NCBI GenBank assembly: GCA_028687755.1
Contig: JAQTZL010000001.1
Location: 389,404 to 453,403 of the forward strand
DNA: 64,000 bases
Reading direction: 5' to 3'
DNA from: Candidatus Nanopelagicales bacterium
GTDB lineage: Bacteria; Actinomycetota; Actinomycetes; S36-B12
Part shown: positions 17,258 through 25,817 of the stretch, piece by piece
Layout: every line of letters starts with the position of its first letter
Numbering within the stretch: the stretch's first letter is position 1
Translations under genes and position numbers: made by a program
The notes under the pieces: model-generated
The model's input: the letters and a program-made list of their open reading frames with translations, nothing else
The model's database searches: none
What the model was told of the DNA's origin: nothing

Positions 17258-18047
17258 GAGTTTTCTCCAGTTCTAGAACATACGGAACTTTCTTGGCATG
17301 GAAGTGCCCAACGTTGATGCATTCAGTACGTCCAATTCGAGTTCGGCGACTGAGCGGCTGATGCACGTGCCCAAATAAATGAAAACGTGGTTGAACTCGT
17401 TCAATGTAAGCATTGATGGCCCTACTACCCAACTCAAAGCGCCGCGCGACCACGTCGTAAGTCAACTCAGGTATCTGGGGCGGGATGTGGGTAAACAACA
17501 CATCAACAGGCCCGAGCTGACCAAACTTGGCGGCATAGACCTCGGGTTCAATCTCATACGGCGTACGCATAGGGCTAATTAACCCGCCGCCAACGAAACC
17601 CATCTTCAGCCCATCAACATCAATGACTTCCCCATCAACGAGGCGATGGCCAGGCTTGCGATATTCATCCCACAGTGCAGGCAAATCAACGTTGCCATAT
17701 GTCATCAGTGCTGGTTGCGGCATCGTAGCAAACATCGCCTCGTACTGCTTACGAATATGTGATTCCATCGCAAGCCTTCGGTCTTGCGGATCAACAATGC
17801 CAAGGCGTGCCCAGGCTGCAGCGCTCAGTTCCCGCGCATCCTCAAAACGACCCGCTGTTCGGGCTGTGATGTAGGCACGGGAATGCTCCTCGCCGAAGAG
17901 TTCGGCGTAAATTCCTTGGGATGGATCCTCATAGTCGAGGTACAAAATCAGGTCGCCTAGACAAACAAACACGTCACTTCCGACCGCGGCCCGGGCAAGG
18001 GCAGCAGCTGCACCGTGAACGTCAGACACGACATGGATGGAAACCAC
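17250..18047 (-). CDS. Metallophosphoesterase
   Basis: A calcineurin-like phosphoesterase of about 265 residues. Metal ligands appear as SDVHG at the N-terminus, LGDLI near residue 35, YGNVDLP (the GNH/GNV block) near 130, FTHIPP near 195 and FGHVHQP near 240. It acts in the cytoplasm on an unknown phosphodiester or phosphomonoester. GTG 18047 places SDVHG ten residues in; the frame stays open to 18155 but would overlap the divergent acyl-CoA synthetase. It begins the phosphoesterase-SRPBCC-ATPase operon. Confidence 0.85.
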   Translation of the reverse strand: MVSIHVVSDVHGAAAALARAAVGSDVFVCLGDLILYLDYEDPSQGIYAELFGEEHSRAYITARTAGRFEDARELSAAAWARLGIVDPQDRRLAMESHIRKQYEAMFATMPQPALMTYGNVDLPALWDEYRKPGHRLVDGEVIDVDGLKMGFVGGGLISPMRTPYEIEPEVYAAKFGQLGPVDVLFTHIPPQIPELTYDVVARRFELGSRAINAYIERVQPRFHLFGHVHQPLSRRTRIGRTECINVGHFHAKKVPYVLELEKTRG

Positions 18048-18153
18048 GAGGTCACAATGCCACGAGATCACCTGCACATGACTCTGGGGATCGCGTACGG
18101 TGACAGCTATCAAATTCAATGGGCTGCCTAGCCCACGAAATGAGGAGTCACCC

Positions 18154-19953
18154 ATGCTGCAGGAGTACTCCTCACCTGGCCCGGCGGACTCCCCAAGCGC
18201 CCCGAATCTGGCAAGTCACATCATTGCCAATGCGCTGAGCCATCCCGATCGTGTTGCATTTCGTGTTCGCGAAGGTTTCTTGTTAACAGACGTGACCTGT
18301 GCGCAATTCCACGATGAAGTCCGGGCTATCGCTAAAGGATTCATGGCTATTGGGGTGGAGTTTGGACAGCGCATCGCATTGATGTCACGCACACGTTACG
18401 AGTGGACACTTTTCGACTATGCAATCGGTTATGCCGGTGCAGCAAGTGTGCCAATTTACGAAACATCGTCTGCTGATCAAGTGCAGTGGATCTTGGAAGA
18501 CTCTGGCGCGGTAGCAATCATCTTGGAAGGTGAAAAACTCAAGCAGCTCTTTGAGCCAATTGCGGGGTCACTGCCTCAGGTCACTCACTCGCTTGTGATC
18601 GATGATGGGTGCATCGCATTTCTTAAGCAGGTCGGTTCAAATATTTCAGATGAGCAACTTGATGAACGCCAACAGCGCGTGCAACTCAGCGACACTGCGA
18701 CCATCATCTACACGTCTGGAACAACCGGCAGACCAAAGGGTTGTGTTCTAACACAAGGCAACTGGGTCTTTGAAGTCGATGGGGCAATTGAGGCCTTCGG
18801 ACACATCTTGCGAGACGAGAGTTCCTCGACACTGCTTTTCCTACCCTTTGCACATGTGTTCGGACGCATCATCGAACTTGCTGCAGTGAAATGTCGGACA
18901 GTGATGGGCTTTTGTTCGGATACCGCAACATTGGTTCCTGAACTTCAAGAATTCAAGCCGTCCTTCATTCTCGCTGTTCCACGAGTCTTCGAAAAGGTCT
19001 ACAACACTGCAGCACAAAAAGCCCAGAACGATGGAAAGGGCAAAATCTTTAACACAGCAGTATCTGTAGCAATTCGCCATAGCGAGGGAATCGAGAGCGG
19101 ATCGCATCCACTCGCACTCACCCTTAAGCACAAACTGTTCGATCTGTTGGTGTACAAGAAGATTCGTGCCGCAATGGGTGGTGAGGTGATGTACGCAATT
19201 TCTGGTGGCGCGCCCTTGGGCACGCGGCTTGGCCACTTCTACCGCGGTATTGGTCTTGAAGTATTTGAAGGCTACGGGCTCACGGAAACCACATCAGCAA
19301 TTGCTGCTAATCATCCAAATGCCGTGAAGATCGGCACGGTCGGTACTCCGATGCCAGGTACCACGATTCGCATTGCCGAAGATGGTGAAATCATGGCTAA
19401 GGGCGGTCAGATCTTTACAAGCTATCTGCACAATGAACGTGCGACTGCAGATGCGTTTACCGCAGACGGCTGGTTCCACACTGGTGACATTGGAACCCTT
19501 GACGATGAAGGCTTCTTATCAATCACCGGCCGCAAGAAAGAAATCATCGTCACTGCAGGTGGCAAGAACGTTGCACCTGCAGTGCTTGAAGACCGCATTC
19601 GTGCACATTGGTTGGTATCGAATTGTTTGGTTGTTGGTGAAGCCAAGCCATATATCGCTGCAATCATCACGATCGACCAAGAAGCTTTTCCCGCCTGGCT
19701 TGCAGCACATGGAAAGCCAGCTGGTGGAACTGTGGCTGACTACATCAACGATCCAGATCTCATTCTTGAAATCCAAGGCGCGGTCGACGACGCCAACTCA
19801 GCTGTGTCACATGCAGAAGCAATTAAGAAATTTGTGATTTTGGATCACGATTGGACCGAAGCTGACGGTCACATCACGCCATCGCTGAAATTGAAGCGCT
19901 CAGTGGTGATGCGCAATTACCAAGAAGCCATTGATCAGCTGTACTCACGCTGA
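18154..19953 (+). CDS. Long-chain fatty acyl-CoA synthetase (FadD15-like)
   Basis: An AMP-forming synthetase of 599 residues. The ATP motif is TIIYTSGTTGRPKGCVL, the second core motif is YGLTETTS, the hinge region is FHTGDIGTLDDEGFLSITGRKKE, and a lysine-rich C-terminus completes the ANL fold. It activates long-chain fatty acids with CoA at the membrane face. ATG 18154 is preceded by GAGGAG at the right distance; the frame is open from 18100 but would overlap the divergent gene. Its end is 9 bases from the convergent NlpC/P60 gene. Position corresponds to fadD15 (Rv2187). Confidence 0.92.
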   Translation: MLQEYSSPGPADSPSAPNLASHIIANALSHPDRVAFRVREGFLLTDVTCAQFHDEVRAIAKGFMAIGVEFGQRIALMSRTRYEWTLFDYAIGYAGAASVPIYETSSADQVQWILEDSGAVAIILEGEKLKQLFEPIAGSLPQVTHSLVIDDGCIAFLKQVGSNISDEQLDERQQRVQLSDTATIIYTSGTTGRPKGCVLTQGNWVFEVDGAIEAFGHILRDESSSTLLFLPFAHVFGRIIELAAVKCRTVMGFCSDTATLVPELQEFKPSFILAVPRVFEKVYNTAAQKAQNDGKGKIFNTAVSVAIRHSEGIESGSHPLALTLKHKLFDLLVYKKIRAAMGGEVMYAISGGAPLGTRLGHFYRGIGLEVFEGYGLTETTSAIAANHPNAVKIGTVGTPMPGTTIRIAEDGEIMAKGGQIFTSYLHNERATADAFTADGWFHTGDIGTLDDEGFLSITGRKKEIIVTAGGKNVAPAVLEDRIRAHWLVSNCLVVGEAKPYIAAIITIDQEAFPAWLAAHGKPAGGTVADYINDPDLILEIQGAVDDANSAVSHAEAIKKFVILDHDWTEADGHITPSLKLKRSVVMRNYQEAIDQLYSR

Positions 19954-19962
19954 CACACCGAT

Positions 19963-21015
19963 TTAGAGAACGCGACCCACACCGGTGAAGTAGGTGCGGT
20001 ACCAAGGGCCCAACACCGGAGTAATGACCACACCATCTCCTGGGTTCGCTGCATGCACCATTTTACCGCCACCGATATACATACCGACGTGGTGAACACT
20101 GCCGCCAAAGTAGAACACGAGGTCACCTGGCTTGGCCTGACTCAACGGAATTTTTCGCGCCTTGCTGTACTGCGAGTAGCTGTAGTGCGGCAGCGAAATA
20201 CCTGCCTGCCGCCATGCGGCCATCGTTAAACCTGAGCAATCAAAGGTTGTGGGGCCAGATCGCGCTGCCACATATCTATTGCCAACTTTGGATAACGCGT
20301 AGCGCACTGCCTTGGAGGCGCGAGGATTCACACCTGGAATTGGCCGAGTTGAAATTTGACGCTTTGCTTTCTTAGCCGCTGCTTGGGAAGCCTTTTTAGC
20401 TTTGGCAGCTATTGCAGCAAGACGCTGGCGTTCTTCAGCCTGTAGACCAGCAAGAACAGCACTTGCTGCAGCAAGTTGCTTATCGGCTTCACGTTTGGCT
20501 GAGGCCATCTCATTGCGATTGCCTTGGGCAATTTTTTCTTTGGCAGCCATCTCAGCCTGGGTTTGCGCGAGACGAAGCCGTGCAGTTTGGGTGCGTCGAA
20601 TTGAAGCCGACTGAGCTTTCGCGACTTGATCAACTGCCGCAGCCTGAGACAGGAACTGACTTGGATCATCCGCGAGCAAAATCTGCAGCGAACTATCAAG
20701 GCCTCCGCCGATATACGTGGCTCGAGCCAAGTTATCAACAGACCCACGTACTGCGTTGAGTTCAGATTGTTGACGGGCAGCCTTAGATTTGAGAACCGCC
20801 AGGGTGGCATTGACATCATTGAGGCGACCCTGCGCCTCGTTGAAACGCTCAGTTGCGCTCTCTGCCTTGGCTTGCAGATCCATCACATGATTGCGAACAG
20901 CTGCCAAGTTCCCCGGCTCTGCGCTCGCTGAAGTCGCCGAGATGGAAACAATGCTGCCAAGCGTGATGACGGCTCCTAGGAACGCGGCAAGTCCACGATG
21001 TCGTTGGTGAGCCAA
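19963..21015 (-). CDS. Secreted NlpC/P60 peptidoglycan hydrolase with coiled coil
   Basis: A secreted protein of about 350 residues. A signal peptide ends near ATSASA, a long coiled coil (residues 40-205, alternating Ala, Glu, Lys, Gln) follows, and a C-terminal NlpC/P60 domain carries the catalytic Cys in TFDCSGLTMAAW and His in VHHVGMYIGGGKMVHA. It cuts D-Glu-m-DAP bonds in peptidoglycan, as RipA-like proteins do in cell separation. TTG 21015 is preceded by GAGGAAGG at seven bases; ATG 21051 is the alternative and would add twelve residues. The position fits Rv2190c. The region before it (21052-21145) shows no known riboswitch. Confidence 0.88.
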   Translation of the reverse strand: MAHQRHRGLAAFLGAVITLGSIVSISATSASAEPGNLAAVRNHVMDLQAKAESATERFNEAQGRLNDVNATLAVLKSKAARQQSELNAVRGSVDNLARATYIGGGLDSSLQILLADDPSQFLSQAAAVDQVAKAQSASIRRTQTARLRLAQTQAEMAAKEKIAQGNRNEMASAKREADKQLAAASAVLAGLQAEERQRLAAIAAKAKKASQAAAKKAKRQISTRPIPGVNPRASKAVRYALSKVGNRYVAARSGPTTFDCSGLTMAAWRQAGISLPHYSYSQYSKARKIPLSQAKPGDLVFYFGGSVHHVGMYIGGGKMVHAANPGDGVVITPVLGPWYRTYFTGVGRVL

Positions 21016-21145
21016 GACAAGACCTTCCTCGCGTGCGCCGGTGTGAAACATCTTGGGTAAGACGCCTGCCACCTGCGGGCCGTTCCCGCATGCCCTAAAC
21101 CAGCATTTTTCTCTGTTCAGAACGCTACGACGGTAACACGAAGGG

Positions 21146-21376
21146 CTATCCGGCCCGCCGCTTCGCGCCGATATTTGGACCATTTCCCGGGCCCATCACC
21201 AGACGCAATGGGGGAACCAACCCACCATGCGCCAAGGCTGTGACCGCCGCCACATGCTCATCAGCGATCGCCGGTACGTCATGTGTGGAAAATTCCGGCA
21301 TTCCTAACAAAACGGAAACAACGCAATCCCCGCAAGCAAGCGGGGCTGCCGTGCACAGATCACAGTCAATGTTCAT
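21146..21376 (-). CDS. Small Cys-rich conserved hypothetical protein
   Basis: A 76-residue protein starting MNIDCDLCTAAPLACGDCVVSVLLG, with two CxxC pairs in the first 18 residues that could bind one zinc or iron. The rest is hydrophobic but without a clear membrane segment and ends in a basic tail. The start is set by a TAGCGT -10 hexamer seven bases upstream of ATG 21376. It lies between the NlpC/P60 gene and another small Cys-pair gene on the same strand. Similar small proteins occur in other actinobacteria (from memory); function unknown. Confidence 0.65.
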   Translation of the reverse strand: MNIDCDLCTAAPLACGDCVVSVLLGMPEFSTHDVPAIADEHVAAVTALAHGGLVPPLRLVMGPGNGPNIGAKRRAG

Positions 21377-21383
21377 ACCCAGA

Positions 21384-21389
21384 ACGCTA
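21384..21389 (-). promoter_or_regulatory. -10 hexamer of small Cys-rich gene (leaderless)
   Basis: TAGCGT on the minus strand, 7 bases before the ATG at 21376. Confidence 0.55.
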
Positions 21390-21416
21390 AAACCTGGGTC
21401 TGACAATCAGCTGGCC

Positions 21417-21689
21417 TCAGACTCCGCCGTCTCCTGGGCCTTCACTGGCTGGACCACCAAATTCTGGACGAGCCACGATCTCAACAGCATCGCTGGCATT
21501 GCACCAACGGCATTGGATCTTTTCAACCTCTTCAGAGAGAACTTCGCGTTCTTCAATGACAGGAACACCCGCCATATCTAGGTGCCAGAACTCCTGCACG
21601 CGTGACGAGCGCACCACCGTAAACCGGGTCAGGTTGCCACAATGGGCACAGCGGAACCGGGACTTGTCATCAGGAAGAGTGTTTGCCAC
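21417..21689 (-). CDS. Zinc-ribbon-like conserved small protein
   Basis: A 90-residue protein with CAHCGNLTRF near residue 14 and CRWCNASD near residue 60, the spacing of a two-knuckle zinc ribbon. The middle part (FWHLDMAG, EEREVLSEEVEKIQC) looks well structured, and a Gly/Pro-rich tail ends it. No enzyme motif. The GTG start at 21689 lies 6 bases from a TAGGAT -10 box, divergent from the exonuclease gene. Function unknown; RNA or protein binding is possible for such ribbons. Confidence 0.7.
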   Translation of the reverse strand: MANTLPDDKSRFRCAHCGNLTRFTVVRSSRVQEFWHLDMAGVPVIEEREVLSEEVEKIQCRWCNASDAVEIVARPEFGGPASEGPGDGGV

Positions 21690-21695
21690 CCCTAA

Positions 21696-21701
21696 ATCCT
21701 A
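21696..21701 (-). promoter_or_regulatory. -10 hexamer of zinc-ribbon gene (leaderless)
   Basis: TAGGAT on the minus strand, 6 bases before the GTG at 21689. Confidence 0.55.
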
Positions 21702-21747
21702 ATGGCCACGTGTGGCGAACCTGCCGCGCACTGTCACACGGGCGACA

Positions 21748-21753
21748 TACCCT
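21748..21753 (+). promoter_or_regulatory. -10 hexamer of exonuclease gene
   Basis: TACCCT, 1 base before ATG 21755 but exactly 7 bases before the in-frame GTG 21761. If the mRNA is leaderless, translation would begin at the GTG, two codons later than the ATG. Confidence 0.5.
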
Positions 21754-21754
21754 C

Positions 21755-23530
21755 ATGAGTGTGTACGAGCAATTGGCTACCGAGGATCTGGGTCATCCCC
21801 TGCTCGAGACCACCTTTGTCATCGTCGACTTAGAGACCACGGGTGGCAGCCCGAAAGCCGCTGCCATCACTGAAATTGGTGCAGTAAAAGTCCGCGGTGG
21901 TGAAGTTCTTGGCGAATTCGCAACATTGGTGAATCCCCAAGTTGCTATTCCACCGTTCATCGCAGCACTCACTGGAATCACTGATTCGCTCGTTGCAAGC
22001 TCGCCAACTATTCGAGCAGTCATGCCGTCACTTCTTGAATTCATCGGCGATGCGGTTGTCGTTGCACATAATGCGCCATTTGATATTGGCTTTCTCACTG
22101 CTGCCTGCGTGCAGCAAGATCTCGCGTGGCCTAAACCTCAAGTAGTCGACACCGCACGGTTAGCGCGTGTTGCTTTGCAACGTGACGAAGTTCCGAACTG
22201 CAAACTCGGCACACTTGCCGCACACTTCCACTCACCCACAACCCCAACACACCGCGCACTTGATGATGCTCGTGCAACTGTTGACGTGTTGCACGGACTC
22301 ATAGAACGCATAGCAAATCTTGGCGTGAACACACTTGAAGAACTCAAAGCATTTACTTCTCGTGTCACCGTCAAGCAACGTGAAAAACATTACCTAGCAA
22401 AGGGTTTACCCTCAAAGCCTGGTGTGTATGTGTTTCGTGATGCTCAAGGTTCGCCCTTGTATGTTGGAACGTCGAAAAACATTCAAGCAAGAGTGCGCAA
22501 CTACTTCACTGCAGGTGAAACTCGACGCCGCATCAATGAAATGGTTGGCATTGCAACACAAGTTCAACCAATTGTGTGCGCAAGTGTTCTCGAAGCTCGC
22601 GTGCGCGAATTGCGTCTCATCTCCAGTGAGCAGCCACGCTATAACGTGCGTTCGAAAAAACCTGTGTCGCAAGCATGGATCACCCTGACCAGCGAAGCCG
22701 TTCCTCGTTTCACTATTGTGCGCACACCTAAGGATGACAACACGTTGGCATTTGGACCTTTCAGCGGTCGACATGCAGCGCAAAACGCACTTGAAACTCT
22801 GAACTGGGTGTTTAACATTCGCACCTGCACAACCAAGTTTCGCAAGATTGCAGTAGTAAACACATCGGCCGCACGTGGCTGTGGCCGCTTTGATCTTGGT
22901 CGATGCGTTGCGCCCTGTCAGGGAACTTACGAACCGCATGAAAGCGAGGTTGCCCGCGCCTCTCGCGCAATGGCCGGAGATTTGCGAGAGATCACCGAAT
23001 CAATCACTGCGCACTTGCAATTCCTGAGTACCCAAGAACGTTTCGAGGACGCCGCGATGTGGCGTGATCGCTTAACCATGTTGGCTCAGTCAAGTGTTCG
23101 ACTGCATCGCTTAGGCCAGTTATGTCAGATTGAAGAACTCGTCGCCGCATGCCCAACTGCTAGTGGCGGCTGGGAAATTCACGTGATTCGCTACGGGCGC
23201 CTGGCTGGCGCAGCTATTGCCGATCCCGGCATCGACCCACTTCCAATCGTTGATTCCCTGATTGCGACATCTGATGCTGGGATGCACGAGGTACTGACCG
23301 AGGAAACGGCAGCAATCGCCGATTGGATCGATCAACCTGGCGTTCGCCTTGTACGCACGAGCGCGGCCCTATCCATGCCAGTGCACTGCGGTGGACATTT
23401 AATGAATCAGCTCATTTCAGCCAGAAAAGCGGCACACACGGCCGTACTCCAGGTTGATTCTGGTTTGCCATCATTGCGTCCGATCGGTCCCGCAATGGAT
23501 GCGGTAACGAGAATTCGCACTATTGCTTGA
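21755..23530 (+). CDS. DEDD exonuclease fused to a UvrC-like GIY-YIG domain
   Basis: A two-domain nuclease of about 591 residues. Residues 25-190 form a DnaQ-like DEDDh 3'-5' exonuclease (VIVDLETTGG, NAPFDIGFL, HRALDDARAT). Residues 225-310 are a GIY-YIG endonuclease domain like that of UvrC/Cho (KPGVYVFRD, LYVGTSKNIQARVRNYF, Glu in SVLEARVRE), followed by a UVR-like helix pair (QERFEDAAMWRDRL). This fusion is typical of actinobacteria (Rv2191). It likely acts in DNA repair; its substrate is not settled to my knowledge. Either ATG 21755 or GTG 21761 may be used. Its end overlaps trpD by 11 bases. Confidence 0.88.
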   Translation: MSVYEQLATEDLGHPLLETTFVIVDLETTGGSPKAAAITEIGAVKVRGGEVLGEFATLVNPQVAIPPFIAALTGITDSLVASSPTIRAVMPSLLEFIGDAVVVAHNAPFDIGFLTAACVQQDLAWPKPQVVDTARLARVALQRDEVPNCKLGTLAAHFHSPTTPTHRALDDARATVDVLHGLIERIANLGVNTLEELKAFTSRVTVKQREKHYLAKGLPSKPGVYVFRDAQGSPLYVGTSKNIQARVRNYFTAGETRRRINEMVGIATQVQPIVCASVLEARVRELRLISSEQPRYNVRSKKPVSQAWITLTSEAVPRFTIVRTPKDDNTLAFGPFSGRHAAQNALETLNWVFNIRTCTTKFRKIAVVNTSAARGCGRFDLGRCVAPCQGTYEPHESEVARASRAMAGDLREITESITAHLQFLSTQERFEDAAMWRDRLTMLAQSSVRLHRLGQLCQIEELVAACPTASGGWEIHVIRYGRLAGAAIADPGIDPLPIVDSLIATSDAGMHEVLTEETAAIADWIDQPGVRLVRTSAALSMPVHCGGHLMNQLISARKAAHTAVLQVDSGLPSLRPIGPAMDAVTRIRTIA

Positions 23531-24611
23531 GGCTGAGTTCTTGACTCAAAGCAATCCATCTCGTCAACACTTCGGCAATAGCGCCACCGCTGAGAACTTC
23601 ACGAACCTGAGGAAGTTTTGCAGCGACGCGCTCCTGAAGTGTGCCCGCTAAACCAATATCGCTGAGCGAGTCGTACGCAACGAGTGCTGCTGCCGCATTC
23701 AGGGCAACAACATCCTGAATCGCAGTGATTCGTTCTGCCTGGCCATTATCGATGACATCGACACCCATTGCTTGGCGAAGAAGTGATGCATTGCGTACGC
23801 GATCGCCACCAACAAGCATTGATGGATTCACTGCGTTCAATCCAAGCGCAGTTGGATCGAACGAGGTTTTTACAACACTGCCACCAGTAACATCCCAAAC
23901 GGTTGATGTCGTGGTTGTAGAAAGCTCATCAAGGCCGTCATCACCTCGCACCACAAGCGCGCGCACGCCGCGAGCTGCGAGCACTTCAGCGATCACTGGT
24001 GCACGCTGAATATCTGCAACACCGAGCAGCATCGCTTTTGTGCCTGCAGGATTAGATAGCGGCCCAAGGATGTTGAAAACCGTAGGAATACCAAGCTCTT
24101 TTCGCACGGACCCTACATGGCGCATCGCGGGGTGATGGCGTGGCGCAAAGGCGAATCCAATACCAACGTGATCAACACATTGCTTCACATGTTCAGGCGT
24201 GAGCTCAATTGCAACGCCAAGTTCTTCAAGCACATCCGCCGTGCCTGTTTGTGATGATGCTGCGCGATTGCCGTGCTTGGCGATTGGGATTCCACTAGCA
24301 GCAACGACCAATGCTGTCATCGTTGAGATATTGACTGTGTTGGCTTGATCTCCACCTGTACCAACAATGTCCATGGCTGGTAGCTCTGTGGTGAAAGTGT
24401 TCGCATGCTTGGCCATTTCGGCAACGAGGGTGCTCACTTCGTTTGAAGTTTCGCCCTTAGCTCGCATGCCGATAACAAAACCGGCAATCTGCGCATCAGT
24501 TGCCTCGCCGGCCAGCATGCGTTGCATGGCCCATGAGCACTGCTCTGGAGAAAGTTCCTGACCTGCGACCAATGCACCAAGCAATTGCGACCAGGTGGGA
24601 TCGGTGCTCAC
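23520..24611 (-). CDS. trpD: Anthranilate phosphoribosyltransferase
   Basis: A 363-residue TrpD. The phosphoribosyl diphosphate loop is DIVGTGGDQANTVNIST, followed by KHGNRAASSQTGTADVLEELG, FAPRHHPAMRHVGSVRKELG and RGDDGLDELS, all standard for the family. It transfers the phosphoribosyl group to anthranilate in tryptophan synthesis. It is not with other trp genes, as is usual in actinobacteria. The GTG start lies 6 bases after the stop of the receiver-domain gene, so the two are probably cotranscribed. It converges on the exonuclease gene. Confidence 0.95.
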   Translation of the reverse strand: MSTDPTWSQLLGALVAGQELSPEQCSWAMQRMLAGEATDAQIAGFVIGMRAKGETSNEVSTLVAEMAKHANTFTTELPAMDIVGTGGDQANTVNISTMTALVVAASGIPIAKHGNRAASSQTGTADVLEELGVAIELTPEHVKQCVDHVGIGFAFAPRHHPAMRHVGSVRKELGIPTVFNILGPLSNPAGTKAMLLGVADIQRAPVIAEVLAARGVRALVVRGDDGLDELSTTTTSTVWDVTGGSVVKTSFDPTALGLNAVNPSMLVGGDRVRNASLLRQAMGVDVIDNGQAERITAIQDVVALNAAAALVAYDSLSDIGLAGTLQERVAAKLPQVREVLSGGAIAEVLTRWIALSQELSLKQ

Positions 24612-24617
24612 GGAAAA

Positions 24618-25034
24618 TTAACTTGCGCGAGCGACCCGGCGCTGCAACTGCTCGCCCACGCGCATCGCTAGATCAATGGCATTGATGGGGTGCGCAGCAA
24701 CTGCATCAGCGCGGGACCAGGTTGCCAACCATGCATCTTGGGCACGGGCGATCAGCACCAGTATCGGCGGGCATTCGTAGATCTCGTCTTTCAACTGACG
24801 TGAGATTCCCATGCCACCAGCTGGGGTTGCTTCCCCATCAAGGATGAACAGATCGATACCGCCGGCATCTGCTGCCGCGATGAGGGCTGGCTCAGTGGCC
24901 ACTTCGAGGTAGGTCACCTCTGGGAGCCCTGGCACTGGGCGCTTACCTAGGGCCAGCAGGACATCGCGTCGAACAGCGTGATCATCGCTATAAACCAGGA
25001 CGCGAAGTGGGCGTGGGGCAGGTGCTGAAGTCAC
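24618..25034 (-). CDS. Stand-alone degenerate response-regulator receiver
   Basis: A 138-residue single-domain protein with the CheY-like pattern. The acidic pocket (VYSDDH) and the phospho-acceptor Asp (LFILDGEATP) are present. The later Ser/Thr position reads LVLIAR and the lysine of the usual KPI motif is His (AAHPINAIDL), so normal switching is doubtful. No DNA-binding domain follows and no histidine kinase is nearby. The GTG start is fixed by a TACAGT -10 box 6 bases upstream. It is divergent from ctaE and precedes trpD. Homologues at this place are known in actinobacteria (from memory), but their role is not. Confidence 0.7.
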   Translation of the reverse strand: MTSAPAPRPLRVLVYSDDHAVRRDVLLALGKRPVPGLPEVTYLEVATEPALIAAADAGGIDLFILDGEATPAGGMGISRQLKDEIYECPPILVLIARAQDAWLATWSRADAVAAHPINAIDLAMRVGEQLQRRVARAS

Positions 25035-25040
25035 CCGTGA

Positions 25041-25046
25041 ACTGTA
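25041..25046 (-). promoter_or_regulatory. -10 hexamer of receiver-domain gene (leaderless)
   Basis: TACAGT on the minus strand, 6 bases before the GTG at 25034. Confidence 0.55.
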
Positions 25047-25163
25047 GCCGCACGGACCCAAATCCACCCCTTCGGGCACCCCGGCAAAAAAATGTGACGA
25101 ATCCCTAACTAAATAGACCGGGGTCAGGGAGCATTCGCAGCGGCGATCTGCCAGACTCGCCCT

Positions 25164-25766
25164 GTGGCAACCGCAACCGTTCCCTCCGCATACACACACG
25201 CTCCGGCGAATCGCCCCAACATGGTGTCGATTGGCACCATCGTGTGGCTGTCCAGCGAACTCATGTTCTTCGCTGCACTCTTCGCCATGTACTTCACCCT
25301 GAGGGCGGTGAATCCTGAGCTTTGGGCCAACGAGACCGCGCTGCTCAACATCCCGTTCGCCAGCATCAACACGACCGTGCTGGTGTTGTCCTCGGTGACC
25401 TGCCAGCTTGGTGTGTTCGCTGCTGAACGTGGTGACGTCAAGATGTTGCGCCGTTGGTTCATCATCACGTTCCTCATGGGCGCGTTCTTCATGGCCGGTC
25501 AGATCACCGAATACACAGTTTTGGTGCGCGAAGGCCTCACCCTTTCGTCAAGTGCGTACGGAAGCGCCTTTTATCTGACTACCGGTTTCCACGGACTTCA
25601 CGTGACCGGCGGTTTGGTTGCCTTCCTCTTCGTCTTGGCAACGACCTACGTGGCTAAGCGCTTCACCCATGATCAGGCCACCCGTGCCATCGTCACCTCG
25701 TACTACTGGCACTTTGTTGACGTCGTGTGGATCGGTCTGTTCTTCATGATCTACATCCTCAAGTAA
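25164..25766 (+). CDS. ctaE: Cytochrome c oxidase subunit III
   Basis: A 200-residue, five-helix subunit III of the aa3-type oxidase (shorter than the seven-helix mitochondrial form, as in other actinobacteria). The conserved FHGLHVTGG motif and the closing [15 protein letters not shown] are intact. It heads ctaE-qcrC-qcrA-qcrB, the classic actinobacterial arrangement for the bc1-aa3 supercomplex. The GTG at 25164 is preceded by CAGACT at six bases, a weak version of the local -10 box. The 129 bases separating it from the divergent receiver gene show nothing else recognisable. Confidence 0.95.
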   Translation: MATATVPSAYTHAPANRPNMVSIGTIVWLSSELMFFAALFAMYFTLRAVNPELWANETALLNIPFASINTTVLVLSSVTCQLGVFAAERGDVKMLRRWFIITFLMGAFFMAGQITEYTVLVREGLTLSSSAYGSAFYLTTGFHGLHVTGGLVAFLFVLATTYVAKRFTHDQATRAIVTSYYWHFVDVVWIGLFFMIYILK

Positions 25767-25817
25767 TCCCATTCACTTTCCCTCCTGCAGTACTCAAACA
25801 AGGAAAGGTCCCAGCGA

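Noticed and set aside
21016..21145. Possible ydaO/c-di-AMP riboswitch before the NlpC/P60 gene, as known in other actinobacteria
   Set aside because: The conserved aptamer blocks of that riboswitch could not be found; only short GC-rich complementarities are present.
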